DNA from: Anaerolineales bacterium
Lineage (GTDB): Bacteria > Chloroflexota > Anaerolineae > Anaerolineales > Villigracilaceae
Assembly (NCBI GenBank): GCA_030834895.1
Contig: JAUQXA010000032.1
Coordinates: 62,001 to 126,000, forward strand
Reading direction: 5' to 3'
DNA length: 64,000 nt
A model generated the notes under the pieces. That model was not told where the DNA came from and did not search any database. It worked only from the letters and a program-made list of their open reading frames with translations. Each line of letters starts with the position of its first letter. Within the stretch, counting starts at the first letter, position 1. Below, one piece after another: positions 56,907-64,000 of this stretch. Both the position numbers and the translations under genes were made by a program.

Positions 56907-57542
56907 CTAAAAGTCGCTGTTGACGCCTTCGAGGTCTTCCAGCGCGCGGACGGCTGCTTCCTGCGCCGTCTTGGCTTCGGCTTCCGTGCCGGACAGCCAC
57001 ATGCGACCAAAGCGCCCCACCGAACTGACATGCACAATGTCGATGCTGGCTTTCTTCTCCGCTTCGTTGCAGGCGTAATTGATGTACGCGGCGGGGAAAC
57101 ACTCGACCACCAACAGCGTCTGACCGGGGACCAACATGCTGCCGCGCCTGAACCGATTGATCAACTGCGCCTGATATGAGTCGACGTTGGTGATCAACTG
57201 CACCGAAGCCACCTTTGGGCGGATGCGGTCCTTGACTTCCAAGCCGAGTCGCTGCAGGACGATGCGCCCCGACTCGATCACGTCAGCCTGGCGGGGAGAA
57301 TGAATCTCGAACATGCCAAATTCGCGTTCGACGATCTGCGCGCCCGGTCTGGCTTCGGTTGCCTTGACGGCGATGTCCACCGTGCGGAAGACCTCATTGC
57401 CGGGCGCCATCTCGATGTACAGCGAAGCCATCCCCTCGGTCGGCAGGTCACCCTGGGTGACGGTTCCAATGAAAGCCGCATACTGCGGCTGCATGCGGTC
57501 CAGATAACAGTAACAACGTAGTGAAAATTTTTCAATAGCCAT
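56907..57542 (-). CDS. BMC-T tandem shell protein
   Basis: This 211-residue protein holds two BMC-like halves (about 20-110 and 115-205). The first half has FIGTVTQGDLPTEGMASLYI; the second has GQTLLVVECFPAAYINYACN and IDIVHVSSVGRFGRMWLSG. BMC-T proteins form pseudohexameric trimers with larger pores. ATG at 57542 with AGGAG upstream is chosen; a frame back to 57593 adds residues not typical of the family. Confidence 0.85.
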   Translation of the reverse strand: MAIEKFSLRCYCYLDRMQPQYAAFIGTVTQGDLPTEGMASLYIEMAPGNEVFRTVDIAVKATEARPGAQIVEREFGMFEIHSPRQADVIESGRIVLQRLGLEVKDRIRPKVASVQLITNVDSYQAQLINRFRRGSMLVPGQTLLVVECFPAAYINYACNEAEKKASIDIVHVSSVGRFGRMWLSGTEAEAKTAQEAAVRALEDLEGVNSDF

Positions 57543-57561
57543 ATACACTCCTTGGTCCGGG

Positions 57562-58449
57562 CTATGCTGCGATGTCGTGCATGGCAATTCCAAGCGGCGT
57601 CACGAAGAGCGGACGCTGCGGGACTTGCGTGGGAATGCCGGTGTATTCTTCCAACACGCCGGCAATGCCGGGAAATCGCGCCGTGCCGCCCACCAGCACC
57701 AGTTGCTCCACGGGATGTCCATGCTGGGATTTATATATCCCTACATGCCGGTCGACGATGCTCGCCACTTTTTCCATCACCGGGCAGATGATGGGAAAGA
57801 GTCGCGTCTGTTGGGACGGGTCCACTTTCATGGACTCAGCTTCCTCGAAGGGGATGTCGTGCGCCCCGGCAATCACCAGCGAAAAGTGCGTCCCGCCGGT
57901 TGGTTCGTCAGCCGTGTAAACCACCTCGCCATCATGCAGGATGGCAATGCCGGTCGTCCCGCCGCCGACGTCCACGATCACGCCGTTTTGCAGCCCGATC
58001 AGGGCATTCGCCGCGCTGGGTTCATCCACCAGACCGGTGCAGTGAAAGCCAGCCGCCTCGACCACATTTGCAGTGGCGCGCACTTCCGCCTGTGGAACTC
58101 CCGGCGGATAGGCGCTGGCGGCGTGCGACAACTCACGACCCAGCCTTTCCTCGACCCGGCTCTTCATCGCGGTCAAGCGGTCAACGGCGCCAACGAAGTC
58201 CACCACCAAGCCGTCCCGCGCCACCTGGGCAAACTGGTATTCACCAGCAATCGGCTTTCGATTTTGGTCGAGCACAACCAGAACCAAGTAGGCTGTGCCC
58301 AAGTCCACGCCGACTTGCAGCGGTCCCTCGGGAACTTGAATCGGCGGTGACGATTGGTCCCGCCCGTTCGGATACCAGTGGATGACTTGTTCGGCACGTT
58401 CGAGAGTCTGGAGCAGGTCAGGTCGGGTTAGGAACTCCCGGGCGACTAT
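57562..58449 (-). CDS. EutJ-like Hsp70-fold protein with probable AUA start
   Basis: The ASKHA (actin/Hsp70-like) fold is shown by [27 protein letters not shown] and [15 protein letters not shown], as in EutJ of ethanolamine operons, a likely shell-assembly chaperone. The first standard start in frame is GTG at 58308, but it would cut away the beta strand before the phosphate loop (VGVDLGT). The frame stays open upstream and reads like real protein ([20 protein letters not shown]). At 58449 an ATA overlaps the BMC-H stop (ATAG), with GGAG seven bases upstream. From there the product has 295 residues, close to EutJ (about 278). I infer an AUA start or coupled reinitiation. Confidence 0.8.
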   Translation of the reverse strand: MVAREFLTRPDLLQTLERAEQVIHWYPNGRDQSSPPIQVPEGPLQVGVDLGTAYLVLVVLDQNRKPIAGEYQFAQVARDGLVVDFVGAVDRLTAMKSRVEERLGRELSHAASAYPPGVPQAEVRATANVVEAAGFHCTGLVDEPSAANALIGLQNGVIVDVGGGTTGIAILHDGEVVYTADEPTGGTHFSLVIAGAHDIPFEEAESMKVDPSQQTRLFPIICPVMEKVASIVDRHVGIYKSQHGHPVEQLVLVGGTARFPGIAGVLEEYTGIPTQVPQRPLFVTPLGIAMHDIAA

Positions 58450-58775
58450 TTCTTATCTCCGCCGGAGCGTCCGCCGATACCGCCCTTCGAGCTTTGCGGC
58501 AGAATCATCTCGACGTTTTCATGCGGGCGCGGGATGACGTGTACCGAAACCAATTCGCCGACGCGCTTTGCCGCGGCGCCACCGGCATCCGTGGCAGCCT
58601 TGACAGCGCCGACGTCGCCGCGCACCATCACGGTCACGTAGCCGCCGCCCACGTATTCCGAACCAATCAGAACCACGTTGGCAGCTTTCACCATGGCATC
58701 GGCTGCCTCGATGGCACCGACGAGTCCCCGGGTCTCGACCATACCGAGGGCAATTAATGCGAGATCTTGAGCCAT
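58446..58775 (-). CDS. BMC-H hexameric shell protein
   Basis: This 109-residue protein is a single BMC domain: [40 protein letters not shown] and [19 protein letters not shown]. It forms the hexagonal facets of the shell. The C-terminal tail ([12 protein letters not shown]) is flexible. Only one BMC-H gene is in this operon. The stop TAG overlaps the probable start of the EutJ-like gene. Confidence 0.95.
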   Translation of the reverse strand: MAQDLALIALGMVETRGLVGAIEAADAMVKAANVVLIGSEYVGGGYVTVMVRGDVGAVKAATDAGGAAAKRVGELVSVHVIPRPHENVEMILPQSSKGGIGGRSGGDKK

Positions 58776-58836
58776 TAGTAACTCCTTTGAATGGGTTTAT
58801 CGAACCTACAATTAATACGCATATCACTTCCTGCGA

Positions 58837-60306
58837 TTATGCCTTTAGAATTTCCTTCACGACATCCCTGACCACCGCTTCAATCTGCTGTGGGTTAGGA
58901 CTGTGAGTTGGTCCTGCTGGGACCGAGCCGGGGCGCAGTGCCTCCTCCGGCGGAGCCTTTGTTTCATAAGCCAGTCGTTTTACGTTGAAGAGATGGTAGA
59001 CGGTCACGTTGTCACCAGTGATGGCACCACCGATGCCACCAGAACCCAGCGTAAGCGAGGGCATGATGCTGGTGGTCAGACCGATGGCACCAAGCGTCGC
59101 CATGGTGTTGACAGCGATCCGAAAGACCGGCTTCTCCAAACCAAAAGCCATGATGACCTTCTCATCGGTGGCGTGAATCATCAGGCTGTGTCCGCGACCG
59201 CCAAACTGAATCAACTCGATGCAGCGTTCGCAGCCCGCCTCCCAGCCATCCACCTCGTACCAACTCAAAACAGTCGTCAGCTTTTCACGGGACAGCGGCT
59301 CATCCCGGCCGACAGTTTTCAGTCGGGCAATCAGGATGCGGGCGCGGTCCGGTATTTGAATACCAGCCAGCGCCGCAAGATATTGGGGCGACTTCCCCAC
59401 TGACTGGGGGATGATCGCTCCATCCGGTTGGAACAAGGTTTTGCGCAGCGCATTTGCCTGAGCTTCATCTACAAAATAAGCGCCTTCGGCTTCCATCAGC
59501 TTCGCCAGTTGACCCGCAATCGGACGGTCAGCCACCACTGCCTGTTCAGTGGCGCAAATGACGGAATGGTCGAAAGCTTTGCTCGCCACGATATACCTGG
59601 CGGCTTTCTCAAGGTCGGCGCTGCGATCCACGTAGGTGGGAACGTTACCCGGTCCGACGCCGTAAGCAGGCTTGCCCATCGAATGCGCGACGCGTACCAT
59701 GTCGCTTCCGCCGGTGGCGAGAATCACCGCCGTGTGTTTGTGTGACATCAACTCGCGGGTGCCGGGCAGGCTGATCTGCGACAGGCAGTTGATCAACCCC
59801 TTGGGCGCGCCCACGCCCTCTGCGACGGTCGCCATCAGGCGGGCGGTTTCCAAACTGCATTTGATCGCGGCGGGATGGGGCGCAAGCACGATTCCATTGC
59901 GCGCCTTGACCGAAATCAAAATCTTGTTCATCACCGTGGAAGTCGGGTTGGTGCTGGGAATCAGCGCGGCAACGACGCCCATCGGCCAGGCAATCTCATA
60001 GATTTTCTTTTCGACGTCGTGGCGAATCACGCCAACGGTCTTGACATCCTTGATGCTTTCCCACACATGTTTGGAGCCGAACTCGTTCTTGAGTTTCTTG
60101 TGCTCGGGGACGCCGTAACCAGTCTCCTCAGCCGCCATGCGCCCCAAACGTTCCGACGCCAGAAAGGCGGCTTCAGCCATGGCAGCGCAAACCCTGTCCA
60201 CTTGTGCCTGCGAAGCTTTTGCCCAAACTTGTTGGGCTTCATGCGCCTGCTGCACCATCTGACGGGCTTCCTGCATCGAGAGAAGGTCTTTGTCAATCAG
60301 GGACAT
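58837..60306 (-). CDS. CoA-acylating aldehyde dehydrogenase of the microcompartment
   Basis: This 489-residue protein has the PduP/EutE/AdhE-type layout with the catalytic Cys in FDHSVICATEQAVV and the cofactor region VILATGGSDMVRVAH. It should turn acetaldehyde (released by DeoC) into acetyl-CoA with NAD+. The C-terminal helix PQQIEAVVRDVVKEILKA after a Pro-rich linker is a typical encapsulation peptide. Substrate preference is inferred from the DeoC gene nearby. Confidence 0.9.
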   Translation of the reverse strand: MSLIDKDLLSMQEARQMVQQAHEAQQVWAKASQAQVDRVCAAMAEAAFLASERLGRMAAEETGYGVPEHKKLKNEFGSKHVWESIKDVKTVGVIRHDVEKKIYEIAWPMGVVAALIPSTNPTSTVMNKILISVKARNGIVLAPHPAAIKCSLETARLMATVAEGVGAPKGLINCLSQISLPGTRELMSHKHTAVILATGGSDMVRVAHSMGKPAYGVGPGNVPTYVDRSADLEKAARYIVASKAFDHSVICATEQAVVADRPIAGQLAKLMEAEGAYFVDEAQANALRKTLFQPDGAIIPQSVGKSPQYLAALAGIQIPDRARILIARLKTVGRDEPLSREKLTTVLSWYEVDGWEAGCERCIELIQFGGRGHSLMIHATDEKVIMAFGLEKPVFRIAVNTMATLGAIGLTTSIMPSLTLGSGGIGGAITGDNVTVYHLFNVKRLAYETKAPPEEALRPGSVPAGPTHSPNPQQIEAVVRDVVKEILKA

Positions 60307-60309
60307 GAC

Positions 60310-60600
60310 TTATTCCTTGCGGTAGGCAACCTTGCCGCCGACTTCGAGGTGGTCAATGACCGCCATGATGACGGCGTCCACGGGGCTGTTCTTCGTGATG
60401 GCAGTTTGTCGTCCGCTCGAACCATGGGCAGTCAAAACCAGATCGCCGATACCGGCATCCAGCGTGTCAACCGCCACATAAGGCTTGCCAAACGCTGCGC
60501 CTGTTTCATCGGTCTGACGCAGAATCAACAGCTTGCGGCCGGCCAGCATTTCATCTTTTATGGTCGAGACGGTGGTACCGATGACTTTAGCAATCAGCAT
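60310..60600 (-). CDS. BMC-P (EutN/CcmL) vertex protein, copy 2
   Basis: This 96-residue BMC-P protein starts MLIAKVIGTTVSTIKDEM and has KLLILRQTDETGAAFGKPYV and DAVIMAVIDHLEVGGKVAYR. It is close to the next copy upstream (60614-60904), so these two are recent duplicates; copies 3 and 4 are more distant. It starts 13 bp after copy 1. Confidence 0.93.
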   Translation of the reverse strand: MLIAKVIGTTVSTIKDEMLAGRKLLILRQTDETGAAFGKPYVAVDTLDAGIGDLVLTAHGSSGRQTAITKNSPVDAVIMAVIDHLEVGGKVAYRKE

Positions 60601-60613
60601 TCAGTCTCACTCC

Positions 60614-60904
60614 TTATTCTTTACGAAAAACCACTTCACCATCGACGTTCAGATGGTCAATTACAGCCATGACCACCGCATCCACCGGGCTATCTTTGGT
60701 CAGGTTTGACTGGCGGGCGCTGGAACTGTGGGCGGTCAACACAAGCTCACCCACACCGGCGTCCACCAGGTCAATTGCCACAAAGGGTTTGCCAACTTCG
60801 TTGCCGGTGTGGTCGGTCTGTTTCAAAATCAACAGCTTGGTACCCGCCACCTTCGGGTCTTTGATGGTCGAAACAGCAGTCCCAACGACTCTGGCAATCA
60901 GCAT
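60614..60904 (-). CDS. BMC-P (EutN/CcmL) vertex protein, copy 1
   Basis: This 96-residue BMC-P protein starts MLIARVVGTAVSTIKDPKV and ends DHLNVDGEVVFRKE. ATG at 60904 is used; the longer open frame to 61048 runs into the deoC coding region and is not real. Near-identical organisation to copy 2. Confidence 0.93.
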   Translation of the reverse strand: MLIARVVGTAVSTIKDPKVAGTKLLILKQTDHTGNEVGKPFVAIDLVDAGVGELVLTAHSSSARQSNLTKDSPVDAVVMAVIDHLNVDGEVVFRKE

Positions 60905-60914
60905 AAAAGACTCG

Positions 60915-61844
60915 CTAATATCCCTTCGAGGGCGCAGCCGGAGTGGCAGTTTCCTTCTTGCCTTCTTTGGCATCCTGCACGATCTTGACGCCGGCGCTGG
61001 CGCCGATGCGGGTCGCTCCGGCCTCGACCATGCTCTTGGCTTCTTCAAAGGTGCGCACGCCGCCAGAGGCCTTGACGCCCATGTCGGGTCCGACGACCCG
61101 ACGCATCAGCGCAATATCTTCCACCGTGGCTCCGCCGCCGGCAAAGCCCGTGGATGTTTTGACGAAATCAGCATCAGCTTCCTTCGCCAGCAGGCAGGCT
61201 TTTATTTTTTCCTCGTTGGTCAACAAGGATGTTTCGATAATGACTTTCACAATGGCACCACCAGTGTGGGCAGTCTCCACCACACCACGGATGTCACGCG
61301 CCACCCAGGTGAAATCTCCTCCCTTGAGCGCACCGATGTTGATGACCATGTCAATTTCCGTCGCCCCATCACGCAAGGCGGTTTCAGTCTCGTAGACTTT
61401 GGCTTCCGGAGACGTGGCTCCCAGTGGAAAGCCGATCACAGTACACACCTTGACCTTGGAGCCGCGCAGGAGGTCCGCGCATAATTTGACATGACCAGGG
61501 TTGACACAAACCGACGCAAACCCATATTTCCGCGCCTCAAAGCAAAGCTGGGCAATCTGGTCCGGTGTAACATCTGGTTTAAGCATCGTGTGGTCGATCA
61601 TGGCGGCCAGGTTCAGGTCGGTTGGGATGCCGCCCAGGGTGGAGGTCAGCCGTTCTGCGCCGGCATTGATCACGTGGCCGATGTCATCGAAACAGGTCTG
61701 CACGCATATTCCATCCGCGCATTCGCGCTTGCATTGAGTTCCGTCTTTGAATGTAGTCTGGTTCTCCTGTTCCGCCAGAGCCAGCAACACCTCACGGGTG
61801 ACAACTTCCACGATTTTTTCAACTTGCTTTGAGTCTATGGGCAT
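60915..61844 (-). CDS. deoC: Deoxyribose-phosphate aldolase with N-terminal encapsulation peptide
   Basis: This 309-residue protein is longer than usual DeoC (about 220-260). Residues 5-25 ([20 protein letters not shown]) form an amphipathic encapsulation-type helix. Residues 38-51 carry four Cys (C-x3-C-x4-C-x3-C), and the aldolase barrel follows from about 75, with Schiff-base Lys229 in [11 protein letters not shown] and [12 protein letters not shown]. It splits 2-deoxyribose-5-phosphate into acetaldehyde and glyceraldehyde-3-phosphate. It starts 1 bp after the RpiB-like gene. The Cys cluster is unusual and may bind metal or an Fe-S cluster. Confidence 0.93.
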   Translation of the reverse strand: MPIDSKQVEKIVEVVTREVLLALAEQENQTTFKDGTQCKRECADGICVQTCFDDIGHVINAGAERLTSTLGGIPTDLNLAAMIDHTMLKPDVTPDQIAQLCFEARKYGFASVCVNPGHVKLCADLLRGSKVKVCTVIGFPLGATSPEAKVYETETALRDGATEIDMVINIGALKGGDFTWVARDIRGVVETAHTGGAIVKVIIETSLLTNEEKIKACLLAKEADADFVKTSTGFAGGGATVEDIALMRRVVGPDMGVKASGGVRTFEEAKSMVEAGATRIGASAGVKIVQDAKEGKKETATPAAPSKGY

Positions 61845-61845
61845 G

Positions 61846-62439
61846 TTAATTTCCAGATTTCAGGTTCTTTTTTTCAACAGCAATGATTTTTTCCACGCGG
61901 CCGGCATGACGCCCACCGCCAAACTCGGTCCCCAGCCAGGTGTCCACGATCTGACGCGCCAGCGCATCGCCGATCAGCCCGGCTCCGAGCGTAAGCACAT
62001 TGGCGTCGTTGTGTTCGCGGCTATTGACAGCAGTAGCATGGTCGTAGCACATGGCTGCCCGCACGCCGGGGACCTTGTTGGCGGTCATGCAGCTACCGAT
62101 TCCCGCACCGTCCACAACGATACCCCGCCACGCATACCCCTTGCTGACCTTCTCGGCAACGGCAAAGGCGAAATCGGGATAGTCAACGGCTTCCGTGCTG
62201 TTCGTGCCGCAATCGATGACCTGGTAACCCTTCCCGACCAGATGTGATGCCAGCATCTCTTTCATCTTGAAACCGCCGTGGTCCGCGCCCAGGGCGACAA
62301 TCTTTGATGAATCAGCCTTTGGGGCTGTTTGGACGCTTGCTTTGGGTGCCTCAACAGGCTGCAGTCCCTGTCCATGCAGGGTGCGTTCCACCACTTTTTC
62401 GACAATGGCTTTCAGTTCAACATCTGACACTGTGCTCAT
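61846..62439 (-). CDS. RpiB-like sugar-phosphate isomerase with encapsulation peptide and altered active site
   Basis: This 197-residue protein is an RpiB/LacAB-type isomerase ([48 protein letters not shown]) after an N-terminal helix ([19 protein letters not shown], residues 5-23) and a linker. The helix is of encapsulation type, so the enzyme should be inside the shell. In typical RpiB the motif CGTGIG holds the catalytic Cys; here it reads DGAGIGSCM, with Asp110 in place of Cys. It may isomerise a different sugar phosphate. First gene of the operon. Confidence 0.85.
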   Translation of the reverse strand: MSTVSDVELKAIVEKVVERTLHGQGLQPVEAPKASVQTAPKADSSKIVALGADHGGFKMKEMLASHLVGKGYQVIDCGTNSTEAVDYPDFAFAVAEKVSKGYAWRGIVVDGAGIGSCMTANKVPGVRAAMCYDHATAVNSREHNDANVLTLGAGLIGDALARQIVDTWLGTEFGGGRHAGRVEKIIAVEKKNLKSGN

Positions 62440-62497
62440 CGCAAGTTATCCTGATTAATAGAAAAGGATATCAATCCATACCAACAAGTGCTTTCCA

Positions 62498-62526
62498 ACT
62501 ATAGCATTTCTACCATGCCCAGTCAA
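62498..62526 (-). promoter_or_regulatory. Sigma-70 type promoter of the microcompartment operon
   Basis: On the minus strand TTGACT (62526-62521) and TATAGT (62503-62498) are separated by exactly 17 bp. The start would lie about 50 nt before the RpiB-like ATG. No obvious operator palindrome is seen around it. Confidence 0.82.
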
Positions 62527-62663
62527 GCAGGCGAGTCGTTGTCACTTCAAAAGCTTGTATAAACGATTACAATTTGCCCTACATGATTGGATGGGCTGTA
62601 AGTGCAAACCCAAAGTGTAGACAAAGCCTCTCAAAACAGAACAAACCTCAAAAAAGATATTCC

Positions 62664-63980
62664 ATGAAACCCAAAACAATCCTTGTCATTCTCGTATTTC
62701 TCCTCACCTCTTGCGGAGTTGGGACTCCTGCCCCTGTGACTCGCACTCCTACCATGACACAACCGCCAGCGGACATCCCGACTCAAACCGCATTACCTAC
62801 ATTTACTCCGTTACCTACATTTACGCCATGGGCTGAAAGCGCAATTACGCCTACACCTAGAACACCTGCTGGAGAAATCAAACCTCCTACACCCCGCATT
62901 TTTGAAGAAGATGGCAACTTATACTTTCAGGGCAACTCTGGAAAGCCAATACAATTATATAATAGCGGAAAAGCTTACGGCGCCATTCTTTCGGATGATG
63001 GGCAAAAGGTTGTTTTTTATCTCCAAGATAACCCAACCAAATTGCATTCAATCAATTCAAATGGAAGTAACAAGCAGGTAATAATAACAAACAAGGCGAT
63101 TCCTTCTCTTCAGCAAGGGGGGAAAATTAAAGCATTGACATTTATGCCAAGAACGCATTATTTGCTTTTCAATATCTATCTATGTGACCCAATCACGCCG
63201 ACGGTTTCGTACAAGGCACTTGATTGCACAGTTGACATTTACAAAATTGATACGGATTCAAAAAGACTTTCATCAATTGTTATGGGGCTACATGGAAACT
63301 CGGCACATGAGCGCAATTTTGAGGTTTCGCCTAATGGAAAATATATTTCTGTCGCTGCCGCAGGGCGTATAAACATTTATACAGATAGCGATATTACATA
63401 CCAGAATGTATTTACTTACGATATCACAAGTCCCAATGAATATTTACCGAAACAATATTGGTTTCCTGATTCCAGCGGCTTGATATTTATTGTGGCAGTT
63501 CCTCCATCAACAGGCACATTTCCTTCGCAATATGTCGCCTATCGCTATAAACTCGGCGAAGAAGCAAAATTGGTTCCGTTTGACAAATTTATTTTAATTA
63601 AGGATTTTAGAGATGACGAGTGGTGTGTTTCCCCAGACAGGAATTGGATATTATTTCCAAGGCATGAGGAAGGCAAACCCTTTTATCCAGGCTCTCATGA
63701 TGTGGGGAATCTGAATAACGGTCAGACACGGGCATACGAAACATCAGGGATACATTCGCTATCATATTCCTGCCTATGGAGTCCAGATAGCAAACACTTT
63801 ATTGATTCCTGGCATCAGATGATAAAATCCGTAGATGGAAGTAAATCCATTCCAGTTGATGGATATATAGGATATTTTTTAGCATGGATTGATAACACTC
63901 ATTATTACTATTTAGCAGATGACATCCCGAATACACCAAGCACGCGCCAAACATACATCGGGGAAATTCCCAATCAATAA
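62664..63980 (+). CDS. Lipoprotein with probable beta-propeller domain
   Basis: This 438-residue protein has a lipobox LTSC (Cys17), a Thr/Pro linker (about 20-75) and a large C-terminal domain (about 85-438) with TolB-like strand repeats: AILSDDGQKVVFYLQD, FEVSPNGKYISVAAAG, CVSPDRNWILFPRHEE and CLWSPDSKHFIDSW, a spacing typical of WD40/PD40-like propellers. It should sit on the outer face of the membrane. ATG at 62664 begins the signal peptide; a frame from 62574 is only upstream sequence. It is more A+T-rich than the BMC operon. Confidence 0.75.
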   Translation: MKPKTILVILVFLLTSCGVGTPAPVTRTPTMTQPPADIPTQTALPTFTPLPTFTPWAESAITPTPRTPAGEIKPPTPRIFEEDGNLYFQGNSGKPIQLYNSGKAYGAILSDDGQKVVFYLQDNPTKLHSINSNGSNKQVIITNKAIPSLQQGGKIKALTFMPRTHYLLFNIYLCDPITPTVSYKALDCTVDIYKIDTDSKRLSSIVMGLHGNSAHERNFEVSPNGKYISVAAAGRINIYTDSDITYQNVFTYDITSPNEYLPKQYWFPDSSGLIFIVAVPPSTGTFPSQYVAYRYKLGEEAKLVPFDKFILIKDFRDDEWCVSPDRNWILFPRHEEGKPFYPGSHDVGNLNNGQTRAYETSGIHSLSYSCLWSPDSKHFIDSWHQMIKSVDGSKSIPVDGYIGYFLAWIDNTHYYYLADDIPNTPSTRQTYIGEIPNQ

Positions 63981-64000
63981 ATGCCCTTTGCATGAATGAT

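Noticed and set aside
60614..61048. Longer start for the first BMC-P gene at 61048
   Set aside because: The extra part overlaps the end of deoC and does not resemble a BMC-P N-terminus; ATG at 60904 gives the exact family start.

Overview
The window looks like chromosomal DNA of a Chloroflexi bacterium, most likely class Anaerolineae. This is inferred from gene content and style, not from a marker tree. The clues are many lipoproteins with Thr/Pro-rich linkers, several large GT-C type membrane glycosyltransferases, a giant multi-GAF sensor kinase, DUF4349, DUF5946 and DUF4388 proteins, a bifunctional homocysteine methyltransferase/MTHFR, and many short palindromic repeats scattered between and inside genes. 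No phage, transposase or CRISPR array is visible.

Layout. 1-6.2 kb: the end of a metallophosphoesterase, a DUF4349 lipoprotein, rsmG, a cupin and two tandem glycosyltransferases. 6.3-10.1 kb: a sensor kinase and NarL-type regulator, a degenerate receiver and a Flp-type pilin. 10.2-16.4 kb: miaB, a flavoprotein, a SnoaL-like protein, a very large membrane protein and a DUF5946 protein. 16.5-29.4 kb: metH, three glycosyltransferases, the homocysteine methyltransferase/MTHFR fusion, coaX and a polysaccharide deacetylase. 29.4-30.6 kb: an EamA transporter and tRNA-Glu(CUC). 30.6-45.5 kb (minus): one ten-gene operon, described below. 45.7-47.5 kb: small membrane proteins. 47.6-51.3 kb: a glycine riboswitch controlling gcvH-gcvPA-gcvPB. 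51.4-55 kb: carbonic anhydrase, a C_GCAxxG_C_C protein, a SemiSWEET, a lipoprotein and a RidA-like protein. 55.1-62.5 kb (minus): a bacterial microcompartment (BMC) operon. The window ends with a lipoprotein.

The best candidate for an undescribed system is the minus-strand operon 30616-45496, behind a near-consensus promoter (TTGACG-17-TATAAT). It links a DUF4388/PATAN protein, a small COG2229-type GTPase, two paralogous alpha/beta hydrolases (one with Asn in place of the nucleophilic Ser), a V4R hydrocarbon-binding protein, a left-handed beta-helix transferase, a cyanobacterial-type acyl-ACP reductase homologue that keeps the active-site Cys, a receiver-GGDEF protein with a broken GGDEF motif, a 2471-residue kinase with 11 GAF domains, and a lone receiver. 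I infer a lipid- or aldehyde-centred sensory and membrane-modification system.

The BMC operon 55150-62439 encodes RpiB-like and DeoC enzymes with N-terminal encapsulation peptides, an acylating aldehyde dehydrogenase, one BMC-H, one BMC-T, four BMC-P proteins, an EutJ-like chaperone, an unrecognised 124-residue protein and TpiA. This matches the known sugar-phosphate-utilising (SPU) class. It would cleave deoxyribose-5-phosphate inside the shell to acetaldehyde, which goes to acetyl-CoA, and glyceraldehyde-3-phosphate, which TpiA returns to glycolysis. One-carbon metabolism is a second theme: MetH, the Hcy-methyltransferase/MTHFR fusion and the glycine cleavage P and H proteins are all present, and gcvT is absent from the window. 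Short palindromic repeats have entered the coding sequence of both methyltransferases and one arm of the glycine riboswitch.
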